Positions 35,894 to 43,133 of a stretch of 64,000 nucleotides of DNA are shown here, piece after piece. The stretch covers positions 2,604,001 to 2,668,000 of the forward strand of contig NZ_CP018835.1 in NCBI RefSeq assembly GCF_002196515.1, in the 5' to 3' direction. The position numbers and the translations under genes were made by a program. Positions within the stretch are counted from its first letter, which is position 1; the number at the start of each line of letters is the position of its first letter. The DNA is from Vibrio gazogenes. GTDB taxonomy: Bacteria; Pseudomonadota; Gammaproteobacteria; Enterobacterales; Vibrionaceae. The notes below the pieces were generated by a model that had not been told where the DNA came from, did not search any database, and saw nothing but the letters and a program-made list of their open reading frames with translations.

Positions 35894-37426
35894 ATGACTG
35901 ATGCGATTCAAAACGAAACGACTCAAGAAAGTAACAGACAAGAAGAGAATAAACTTATCGCAGAACGACGCGGCAAGTTAGATTATATCCGTCAGGATTG
36001 TAAGGCAAACGGTCATCCCAATGACTTTAGACGTGATAGTTTAGCCAGTGATTTGCAACAAACATTCGGTGAAAAGACAAAAGAAGAATTGGAAGCATTG
36101 AATCATGTTGTCGCCATTGCCGGACGAATTATGGCAAAACGCGGGCCTTTCTTGGTGATTCAAGAAACTTCCGGTCGGATTCAAGCCTATGCAGGTAAAG
36201 ATGTGCAGAAAGCGCTGAAAGCCAAGTATCAAGGTTTGGATATCGGTGACATTATTGGTGTGAAAGGTGCGCTGCATAAATCCGGTAAAGGCGATCTGTA
36301 TGTCAATATGGAATCCTATCAATTGCTGACGAAAGCGCTGCGTCCATTGCCAGAGAAGTTTCATGGTCTGACGGATCAGGAAATGCGCTACCGTCAACGT
36401 TATGTGGATCTGATTATGAACGAAGATTCGCGCCAAGCATTTATTATTCGTTCTAAACTGATTAGCGCGATTCGTCATTTTATGATTGGCAAAGGCTACA
36501 TTGAAGTCGAAACACCAATGATGCAGAGCATCCCCGGTGGTGCAGCGGCACGTCCGTTTATTACACACCATAATGCGTTAGATATGGAAATGTATCTGCG
36601 AATTGCGCCGGAGCTCTATTTGAAGCGTTTGGTCGTGGGTGGCTTTGACCGTGTATTTGAAATCAACCGTAACTTCAGAAACGAAGGGCTGTCCCCTCGG
36701 CATAATCCTGAATTTACGATGATGGAATTCTATCAGGCTTATTCTGACTATAACGATTTGATGGATTTGACGGAAGAGATGCTGAGTTCGGTTGCTCAGG
36801 AAGTGCTGGGTTCGACCGCCATGCCTTATGGGGATGAAATGGTTGAGTTCGGTGGCCGTTATACACGGATGAGCATGTTAGAGGCAGTGAAGCACTACAA
36901 CCCTGACCATGCTGATATTCAAAGCCTTGATAATGACAAGATTCAGGATCGTGACCTGATGGTCGCGATTGCTAAATCGTTACATATCGATGTTGAACCA
37001 TTCTGGACATGTGGTCAGTTACTCGAGGAGATCTTTGGTGAGACGGCTGAACCCAAACTGATTCAACCGACGTTCATTACTGGTTATCCGGCTGATATCT
37101 CCCCATTGGCTCGCCGTAGTGATGACAATCCATTCCTGACGGATCGCTTTGAGTTCTTTATCGGTGGCCGAGAAGTTGCCAATGGTTTCTCTGAGCTGAA
37201 TGATGCTGAAGATCAGGATGCACGCTTTAAAGCTCAAGTGGATGCAAAAGATGCTGGTGATGATGAAGCAATGTTCTATGATGCGGATTATATTACTGCG
37301 CTAGAACATGGCTTACCACCGACTGCCGGACAGGGGATCGGTATTGATCGCTTGGCGATGCTGTTTACAAACACGCATACGATTCGAGATGTGATTTTAT
37401 TTCCAGCAATGCGTCATCAGGGATAA
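35894..37426 (+). CDS. lysS: Lysyl-tRNA synthetase, class II
   Basis: 510 residues. The N-terminal OB-fold anticodon domain contains [15 protein letters not shown]. The class II catalytic motifs are YRQRYVDL (motif 1 region), [19 protein letters not shown] (motif 2) and [12 protein letters not shown] (motif 3). It starts 30 bp after prfB in the same direction, the conserved arrangement. It is followed by a strong terminator at 37475-37500 and then vpsR, the gene order known from V. cholerae. Confidence 0.97.
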   Translation: MTDAIQNETTQESNRQEENKLIAERRGKLDYIRQDCKANGHPNDFRRDSLASDLQQTFGEKTKEELEALNHVVAIAGRIMAKRGPFLVIQETSGRIQAYAGKDVQKALKAKYQGLDIGDIIGVKGALHKSGKGDLYVNMESYQLLTKALRPLPEKFHGLTDQEMRYRQRYVDLIMNEDSRQAFIIRSKLISAIRHFMIGKGYIEVETPMMQSIPGGAAARPFITHHNALDMEMYLRIAPELYLKRLVVGGFDRVFEINRNFRNEGLSPRHNPEFTMMEFYQAYSDYNDLMDLTEEMLSSVAQEVLGSTAMPYGDEMVEFGGRYTRMSMLEAVKHYNPDHADIQSLDNDKIQDRDLMVAIAKSLHIDVEPFWTCGQLLEEIFGETAEPKLIQPTFITGYPADISPLARRSDDNPFLTDRFEFFIGGREVANGFSELNDAEDQDARFKAQVDAKDAGDDEAMFYDADYITALEHGLPPTAGQGIGIDRLAMLFTNTHTIRDVILFPAMRHQG

Positions 37427-37474
37427 TTGACTAAATTTATCACTTGTTATGGATTAAAGTGCTAAAAAATACGG

Positions 37475-37504
37475 AAAGCCTTTCCTTCGGGAAAGGCTTT
37501 GTTT
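37475..37504 (+). terminator. Intrinsic terminator after lysS
   Basis: AAAGCCTTTCC (37475-37485), TTCG tetraloop, GGAAAGGCTTT (37490-37500), then GTTTT. An 11-bp stem with the stable UUCG loop. Confidence 0.92.
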
Positions 37505-37780
37505 TATCTGAAAGAGAAGGTAGGATGATTAGACCAGTGATGATTTCATATATTAGAGGAGTTGAAAGGGGGGATATATTTAAGTAGTTGTCATCGGATA
37601 AGGAAAACGGGTCGTAGTATTTTATCGCTTCTGTTCTTTTTATGTAATTTCTTATGTTAGTCTCATAATTAAGAATATGCGTTTTTTAATTCGTGCCTAT
37701 GGTAGCGTAATTATTAATAATTAATACTATATAAGCCCCCAAATAACATAACAATATGAATAAATGATAAGGAATAGTTC
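37505..37780 (+). promoter_or_regulatory. vpsR upstream region
   Basis: About 275 bp, AT-rich, no gene. It contains GGTAGCGT (37701-37708), the 8-bp core of ops elements, followed by the perfect palindrome TTATTAATAA (37711-37720). AAGGAATAG precedes the vpsR start as ribosome-binding site. Confidence 0.5.
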
Positions 37781-39112
37781 ATGGGTAATCAGTTCCGTAT
37801 GGACTCTGTGCCAGGTTCTCTTATCGTGGTTGGTGGCACGTATGAACCATGGCTTTCGGTATTAGAACAAGTTGGTTGGCGATGTTCTCAAGTCGGCGAT
37901 TTAAGAAAGGCAGATGTCTTTTTTGATGAAGTCGGTCCTTGTATTGGTATTGTCGATTTAAGTCACGATGAGTTCAGTTTAAATGGGGTTGCGAACTTAG
38001 TTAGTAGTCATAGACAAGTTCGATGGCTGGCATTCATTCGCGAGTCACAATTAAGCTCAGATACAATATGTCAATTTATTGTAAACTTTTGTATTGATTT
38101 CTTTACAGCGCCAATTCCTGATGCGCAGTTATTGAGCACGATTGGACATCAGCTTGGAATGTTGAAGCTTGAGAAAAAAGTATGGCCTCACTATGGGTTA
38201 AACGATAATTTTGGCTTGATTGGCGAGTCGGTTCCAATGAAACGACTCCGTGATCAGATCAAAAGAATTGGACCGACCGATGTGAGTATTTTGATTCATG
38301 GTGAAAGTGGTTCAGGGAAAGAGTTGGTTGCCAAAGCAGTCCATCATTCCTCTTCCCGTTCCAAAAAGCCATTTATCTCTGTGAATTGCCGAGCAATGTC
38401 CGAAAAACGTTTTGCGATGGAGTTGTTTGGTATCGATGCTGATGATGATTTTGTTTCCATTCTGGAAAAAGCAGATGGGGGGACGGTTCTTCTGAATGAT
38501 ATTTTATCGATTACGAAAGATCAGCAGTTAAATTTGCTCCGCTTTTTCCAAGAAGGGACGGTTGAGACATCGAGAGGACTTCAGACTGCTGATGTCCGAA
38601 TATTGGCCGCAAATGCGACAGATATAGAGAAGGCTTTGATTGATGGTAATTTCAATGATGAGCTATATCACTATATTAATGTACTGCGAATCAATGTGCC
38701 CAGCTTGAAAGAACGTGTTTCCGATATTCCTTTAATTGCCCGTCATTATCTTCAGCAATTTTCAAAAGAATATAATGCTCAGGCCCGAGATTTTACAGAA
38801 GATGCTCTCAAAATACTTTCCCGCTATCATTGGCCAGGGAATATTCGTGAGTTAATTAATCAGGTAAAACGAATGGTTTTGATGTCTGATACCGTTATGC
38901 TCGGTGAGAGTAATCTGGATTTGCCAAAATTTGGGGATGGGAAATTAAGTCTGAAAAGTATCCGTGAACGTTCAGAAAAAGAGGCGTTGATGTTGGTGCT
39001 TGAGTCTAATTCCGGGCAAATTACTCAGGCAGCAAAAGAGTTAGGTATATCAAGAGCGACAATGTATCGTTTGTTGAATAAACATAATTTAATTTCTGAA
39101 GATATAAACTAA
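37781..39112 (+). CDS. vpsR: VpsR-type biofilm master regulator (NtrC-family, sigma-54-independent)
   Basis: 443 residues: a receiver-like domain (D59 in IGIVDLSHD at the position of V. cholerae VpsR D59), an AAA+ domain with intact Walker A GESGSGK (174-180), and a Fis-type helix-turn-helix (ITQAAKELGISRATMYRLL) at the C-terminus. Two hallmarks of sigma-54 activators are missing: GAFTGA (here ELFGIDADDD, about 215-223) and the Walker B DE (here GTVLLND, 234-240). VpsR of V. cholerae shows the same losses and binds c-di-GMP to activate vps promoters with sigma-70. It lies beside lysS, as in V. cholerae. Confidence 0.93.
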   Translation: MGNQFRMDSVPGSLIVVGGTYEPWLSVLEQVGWRCSQVGDLRKADVFFDEVGPCIGIVDLSHDEFSLNGVANLVSSHRQVRWLAFIRESQLSSDTICQFIVNFCIDFFTAPIPDAQLLSTIGHQLGMLKLEKKVWPHYGLNDNFGLIGESVPMKRLRDQIKRIGPTDVSILIHGESGSGKELVAKAVHHSSSRSKKPFISVNCRAMSEKRFAMELFGIDADDDFVSILEKADGGTVLLNDILSITKDQQLNLLRFFQEGTVETSRGLQTADVRILAANATDIEKALIDGNFNDELYHYINVLRINVPSLKERVSDIPLIARHYLQQFSKEYNAQARDFTEDALKILSRYHWPGNIRELINQVKRMVLMSDTVMLGESNLDLPKFGDGKLSLKSIRERSEKEALMLVLESNSGQITQAAKELGISRATMYRLLNKHNLISEDIN

Positions 39113-39161
39113 TTATATTTTTTGAACATCTTATTTTAGCAAAGTTGTATGATACAGTTTG

Positions 39162-39192
39162 AAAGCCTTATGATTTCAGTAAGGCTTTTTTC
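39162..39192 (+). terminator. Intrinsic terminator after vpsR
   Basis: AAAGCCTTA (39162-39170), 9-nt loop, TAAGGCTTT (39180-39188) followed by TTT. It closes the monocistronic vpsR transcript 50 bp after its stop. Confidence 0.85.
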
Positions 39193-39428
39193 GTTTTATC
39201 AAATATTCGTATGACTTAAAATAGTGTCAGTGAATTGTTTCAGTAAAATAATTTATTCTAGTTAAATGTCATCATGAATAGATGGATGATTGTTGATTAT
39301 TGAACTAATCTATTTTTTTCAGAATATCATTCGTTCATTGATTGATTTATTGGCTTATTGCCATTAAATTATCGTTGTGGTTTCGACCATAATATTAACT
39401 GGATTGTAATAACTAAAGGAGACACGCT

Positions 39429-39548
39429 ATGAAATCTATATTCTGCATTATTTCTGTTTGTGTGTCTTCATCTCATTCTGTTTGTAACTTGCTGGCAAGT
39501 GCTAAGCATTGCATGCCGCGACAAATGAAACGAGATATTTTTAGTTAA
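39429..39548 (+). CDS. Possible 39-residue cysteine-containing peptide
   Basis: ATG AAA TCT ATA ... TAA encodes 39 residues starting MKSIFCIISVCVSSSHSVC, with four cysteines (6, 11, 19, 28) and a basic end (PRQMKRD). The ribosome-binding site is excellent: AAAGGAG with AGGAG at 39417-39421, 7 nt from ATG. A hairpin (39566-39598) follows the stop by 17 nt. It lies in the vpsR-DUF1127 gap. I do not recognise it; it could be a small membrane or leader peptide for the DUF1127 gene 133 bp downstream. Supported only by signal quality, not by similarity. Confidence 0.45.
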   Translation: MKSIFCIISVCVSSSHSVCNLLASAKHCMPRQMKRDIFS

Positions 39549-39565
39549 TCAATCCGTAAGCTTTT

Positions 39566-39598
39566 TTATTAGGCTGCGGAAATGTAGCAGCTTAATAA
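39566..39598 (+). promoter_or_regulatory. Hairpin between the small ORF and the DUF1127 gene
   Basis: TTATTAGGCTGC (39566-39577), 9-nt loop, GCAGCTTAATAA (39587-39598): a 12-bp stem with one G-U pair. No T-run, so it could be an attenuator, 3' stabiliser or part of a small RNA rather than a terminator. Confidence 0.45.
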
Positions 39599-39681
39599 GT
39601 CAAAGAATTCAATTCCCTATTCTGCATTCTGTTAAGTGTCGCTAGATTTCCTCCGGCCAATGATCCTCAGGAGATACTACT

Positions 39682-39933
39682 ATGCGTCATTCACTTTATT
39701 TATCACTTGCAGCATGGCTCATCCGAGTCGATTTACGTCGTGAAGAACGGGTATGGAGAAGAAAAGTAAGTCGAAGTGCTTACGATATTCCATGGGATAA
39801 CCCATATTTATTACGTGATATCGGTCTGGAAGCTGATGGTCGCCCCTTTGGTCGTTCAATCAATGAAGATCAGCGTGTAGCTCGTCGTATGCACCTGCTC
39901 AGTCAGTTTATATCATTGCGAATACCGACATAA
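39682..39933 (+). CDS. DUF1127 family small arginine-rich protein
   Basis: 83 residues with AGGAG 11 nt before ATG 39682. The start MRHSLYLSLAAWLIRVDLRREERVWRR is helical and basic; DNPYLLRDIGLEADGRPFG is the DUF1127 (YjiS-like) signature. Small DUF1127 proteins act in RNA turnover, phosphate or carbon metabolism in alphaproteobacteria; the vibrio function is unknown. The ribosome-binding site lies downstream of CCTCC (39650-39654), which could pair with it. A convergent hairpin follows. Confidence 0.8.
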   Translation: MRHSLYLSLAAWLIRVDLRREERVWRRKVSRSAYDIPWDNPYLLRDIGLEADGRPFGRSINEDQRVARRMHLLSQFISLRIPT

Positions 39934-39939
39934 CTGAAA

Positions 39940-39973
39940 CAGGCCAAAAGGGGATTTTAATCCTTTTGGCCTG
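39940..39973. terminator. Hairpin between the DUF1127 gene and the convergent aldo/keto reductase gene
   Basis: CAGGCCAAAAGG (39940-39951), 10-nt loop, CCTTTTGGCCTG (39962-39973). Perfect 12-bp stem, shared by converging genes, without a long T-run. Confidence 0.75.
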
Positions 39974-40034
39974 GTACTCAATCAGCCCATCGGTGACCTT
40001 CGATAAGGTTTAGGGCAATCAATATCAGTAAAAA

Positions 40035-41084
40035 TTACGGACAAGGGTTAGAGTAGGTTGTGGCAATGTCATTAATTTTGCCAATAATCTCATCCGACAA
40101 TGTGACATCAATACTATCGATATTACTTTTTAATTGATCTAATGTCGTCGCACCGATGATGTTGGAACCGACAAAAGAGCGCTGGTTGACGAAAGCCAGC
40201 GCCATTTGTGCCGGATCAAGTTGATAATCTCGGGCAAGTTGAATATAAGCTTCTGTTGCTTTGATCCCTTGAGGAGTGAAGTAACGTTTAAAACGTTCGA
40301 AGCGTGTACAACGTGCCCCTTCCGGTTTGGCGCCATCAAGATATTTCCCGCTGAGAATACCAAATGCAAGTGGGGAGTAAGCCAGTAGTTGCACCCCTTC
40401 AAAATGGCTGATTTCTGACAGGCCGATCTCAAAGCTACGGTTCAGCAGGTTATATGGATTCTGAATGGTGACAATCCGAGGTAAATCATGTTTTTCGGCT
40501 AAGCGAAGATAGGTCATCACGCCCCAAGGGGTCTCATTAGAAACACCGATATAGCGAATTTTTCCTGCCCGGACGAGATCCGTCATCGCCTCCAGCGTTT
40601 CAATCAATGTGACTTCTTCTTGTTGCGGAAGTTCGGGATAGTTGAGTGTTCCAAAACAGTTTGTCTGGCGTTGCGGCCAGTGGAGTTGGTACAAATCGAT
40701 ATAATCGGTTTTCAAGCGCGCGAGACTATCGTCAATGGCCTGATGGATATTACGGTGATCCAGGGCCATATTTTCCCTGATCTGAAGTGGATTTCTTGGT
40801 CCGGCGTTCACTGGCCCGGCAACTTTGCTTGCCAGAACGATCTTCTCTCTCTTACCTGACTTTTCAAGCCAGTGGCCGATAAATTCTTCTGTTCTTCCCT
40901 GAGTCTCCGGAGAAGGGGGGATGGGATAGACTTCAGCGGTATCGATAAAATTCACGCCTCGTTCGAGGGCGTAGTCAAGTTGGCTGCAAGCATCATCACA
41001 TGTATTTTGTTGACCGAAGGTCATGGTGCCAAGGCAGATTTTACTGACTTCTAATGTTGAGTGAGGCAGCTTTGTATAATGCAT
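40035..41084 (-). CDS. tas: NADP(H)-dependent aldo/keto reductase, Tas-like
   Basis: 349 residues from ATG 41084, which has AAGGAAG 6 nt upstream; an ATG at 41180 would add 32 residues without homology. It begins MHYTKLPHSTLEVSKICLGTMTFGQ as E. coli Tas (346 aa). The tetrad region is seen in NFIDTAEVYP (Asp, Tyr) and LASKVAG (Lys), and YQLHWP carries the histidine. It reduces carbonyls with NADPH; the natural substrate is unknown. mutH follows upstream on the same strand, as in E. coli, where tas lies near mutH. Confidence 0.9.
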   Translation of the reverse strand: MHYTKLPHSTLEVSKICLGTMTFGQQNTCDDACSQLDYALERGVNFIDTAEVYPIPPSPETQGRTEEFIGHWLEKSGKREKIVLASKVAGPVNAGPRNPLQIRENMALDHRNIHQAIDDSLARLKTDYIDLYQLHWPQRQTNCFGTLNYPELPQQEEVTLIETLEAMTDLVRAGKIRYIGVSNETPWGVMTYLRLAEKHDLPRIVTIQNPYNLLNRSFEIGLSEISHFEGVQLLAYSPLAFGILSGKYLDGAKPEGARCTRFERFKRYFTPQGIKATEAYIQLARDYQLDPAQMALAFVNQRSFVGSNIIGATTLDQLKSNIDSIDVTLSDEIIGKINDIATTYSNPCP

Positions 41085-41319
41085 ATGACTTCCTTTCTTG
41101 TTAGAGGACCAATTATCCAGTAGCTCCGACTGCATATCTTCATTAGGTTTGAGCGTGGTTATATATGCTTCGCCATTCACTATAAGCGAAATTCCTATCG
41201 AAAAGGAAATAGAAATTAATCGTAAATCATTGATGAAGAATAACCAGTATCACGCTGAATCACTCAAGATGAGGGGGCTGTGCGTTGTGGTGTGTTGTAA
41301 GGAGTAAATGATACTGTCG

Positions 41320-42018
41320 CTATATGAAATGATGAGCGAGGATCTGTGCGGTAAATTGCGTCCGTAGATAAAACCCTCGGGGACGTGTACGGATTAATTT
41401 TCCGTTATAACCGTAAGCTTCCGTTTTGACACGACCATTGGCTGCTTTCGGGCGTAATTGAAGGATCTCTCCATGTCTGGCGGTGATTTGCTCGATCTGT
41501 CCTAGAACAATGAACTCCATGAGCTCTTCCCAGTCATTTTTGAGTTGTGCCTCTTGTTCTGGTGAGGGACTCCATAATAGTGGTGCACCGACTTTTCTGT
41601 CAGAAAGCGGAATATCGCGTTCTCCTTCAACGGGGATCCAGAGGACTCGTGACAATTTGTTCCTGACATGGCTGTTTTCCCACGTCAAACCATGGACACC
41701 TGTGAGTGGTGCTACGGAGACGAATGTGGTTTCGAGTGGCTTGCCAACATAGCTGATGGGAATACTTTTTAGTTCAATGCCCAGTTTTTCAAAATCTTGT
41801 TGCGGTTTACTTCCTGCTGTTGCCCCCAAATGCCATTCGAGAAGTTGCCCGACCCAGCCTTTATCTTTTTTCAGATCCATCGGGACTTTCATCCGGGCCA
41901 TGTCTGCAAGTTCTGCAAAACTGAGTCCGGCTATCTCCCAAGCTCTGTCAAGTAATTCACGCTCTGTCTTTGGTTCTGGTCTCATAAGATTTTTCGGATA
42001 TTCGTCGTGGAAGTGCAT
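41320..42018 (-). CDS. mutH: DNA mismatch repair endonuclease MutH
   Basis: 232 residues from ATG 42018; ATG 41985 (221 residues) is equally possible since neither start has a clear ribosome-binding site. The catalytic Asp-Glu-Lys triad is D75, E82, K84 in [12 protein letters not shown], and [15 protein letters not shown] and [19 protein letters not shown] match E. coli MutH (229 aa). MutH nicks the unmethylated strand at hemimethylated GATC sites. It is divergent from rppH, the same neighbour as in E. coli. Confidence 0.95.
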   Translation of the reverse strand: MHFHDEYPKNLMRPEPKTERELLDRAWEIAGLSFAELADMARMKVPMDLKKDKGWVGQLLEWHLGATAGSKPQQDFEKLGIELKSIPISYVGKPLETTFVSVAPLTGVHGLTWENSHVRNKLSRVLWIPVEGERDIPLSDRKVGAPLLWSPSPEQEAQLKNDWEELMEFIVLGQIEQITARHGEILQLRPKAANGRVKTEAYGYNGKLIRTRPRGFYLRTQFTAQILAHHFI

Positions 42019-42111
42019 CCGTTCAGGATGTAATACGCGTTAGTTTAACAGATGAAATGAGAGGTCGTCATGGGTTCTCTGAAAGTGCTTTTCGCTGATG
42101 ATGTCCTCAGT

Positions 42112-42120
42112 TTATCCACA
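42112..42120 (+). promoter_or_regulatory. Perfect DnaA box
   Basis: TTATCCACA, the strict consensus 9-mer. A second, in the opposite orientation (TGTGGATAA), is at 42220-42228, 100 bp away. Confidence 0.6.
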
Positions 42121-42219
42121 GGATGCTGATGTGTAATGATTTATTGCTTCAGGATATGGATGTATATACAGGTTTTTTCGGCGGGTTCTGTTATTTTTTC
42201 AGCAAAATCGCGATTGTCG

Positions 42220-42228
42220 TGTGGATAA
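42220..42228 (-). promoter_or_regulatory. Perfect DnaA box, opposite orientation
   Basis: TGTGGATAA on the plus strand is TTATCCACA on the minus strand. It forms a pair with the box at 42112. Confidence 0.6.
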
Positions 42229-42397
42229 ATATGGTGGTGGTTGATCTTTGTTCAATGTGGTGAGGTGATTGATCCTTGTGAATCAAATTGGGATCATAAG
42301 TGTGATGTATTTTAATTTAAATCATTGATAAATAAAGGCTAATTTAATTTGCGTCGTGGTCGTTAAAAGATTTGTTGCGAGGATAGAATCTAAATAT

Positions 42398-42435
42398 TGT
42401 GAGTAATCTATCACTTTTTCACATAGTTACTCACA
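42398..42435. promoter_or_regulatory. 9-bp inverted repeat upstream of rppH
   Basis: TGTGAGTAA (42398-42406) and TTACTCACA (42427-42435), 20 nt apart, in AT-rich DNA. The centre-to-centre distance, about 29 bp, is long for a single dimer; it may be a looped or hairpin element. Confidence 0.4.
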
Positions 42436-42612
42436 GAAAAGGTGAATAAGATCCGCTAAATTTGTCATCTTGTGTTAATAAGTTACTTATCTGCTATGAA
42501 ATATCAAATTTAGTCCACCGGGTATTTTTGTTTTTATTGTCAATGGATATTTGCTACATCTGGGGATCTATGAAAAAATCAGGAGAAGTTAATTTTTATT
42601 AGAGGTTTGCCA

Positions 42613-43131
42613 GTGATAGATGGCGATGGTTATCGACTGAATGTCGGAATTGTAATCTGCAACAACCATGGTCAGGTATTCTGGGCGAAACGATACGGAC
42701 AACACTCTTGGCAATTCCCTCAGGGCGGAATTGATCATGGTGAAACTCCGGAACAAGCGATGTTCCGAGAGTTATACGAAGAGGTTGGTTTAACAAAAAC
42801 GGATGTGAAGGTCATTGGTTCTAGTCGTCATTGGTTAAAGTACAAACTTCCCAAACGATTGGTACGCTGGGATTCTCAACCTGTCTGTATTGGACAAAAA
42901 CAGAAATGGTTTCTTCTGCGTTTAGAGTGTCATGAGTCTAAAATTAACATGCAGCGTGGAGTAACCCCTGAATTTGATGGTTGGCGTTGGGTGAGTTATT
43001 GGTATCCGGTAAGGCAGGTTGTTTCCTTTAAACGCGATGTTTATCGGCGAGCAATGAAAGAGTTTGCCTCTATTGCGATGCCATTTAAAGCACGGAAAGT
43101 AAAAGGTAAACGGAAAGGGAAAAGAGGATAA
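42613..43131 (+). CDS. rppH: RNA pyrophosphohydrolase
   Basis: 172 residues from GTG 42613 with AGAGG 7 nt upstream; a TTG at 42607 is a poorer choice. V-I-D-G-D-G-Y-R aligns with E. coli M-I-D-D-D-G-Y-R. The Nudix box spans residues 38-60 ([20 protein letters not shown] and VGL). RppH removes 5'-pyrophosphate from mRNA and primes decay. It is followed by ptsP after 2 bp, the same rppH-ptsP unit as in E. coli. A lysine/arginine-rich tail ([14 protein letters not shown]) ends the protein. Confidence 0.95.
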   Translation: MIDGDGYRLNVGIVICNNHGQVFWAKRYGQHSWQFPQGGIDHGETPEQAMFRELYEEVGLTKTDVKVIGSSRHWLKYKLPKRLVRWDSQPVCIGQKQKWFLLRLECHESKINMQRGVTPEFDGWRWVSYWYPVRQVVSFKRDVYRRAMKEFASIAMPFKARKVKGKRKGKRG

Positions 43132-43133
43132 AC

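Larger units (their letters stand above)
42019..42612. promoter_or_regulatory. mutH-rppH divergent intergenic region
   Basis: 594 bp, AT-rich, no gene seen. It carries two perfect DnaA boxes (42112-42120, 42220-42228), a 9-bp inverted repeat (42398-42435) and a small palindrome ATAAGT-T-ACTTAT (42479-42491). Confidence 0.5.

Noticed and set aside
42112..42228. DnaA boxes read as a replication origin
   Set aside because: Only two boxes, no clear AT-rich 13-mers or origin-linked genes; a regulatory or titration site is more likely.
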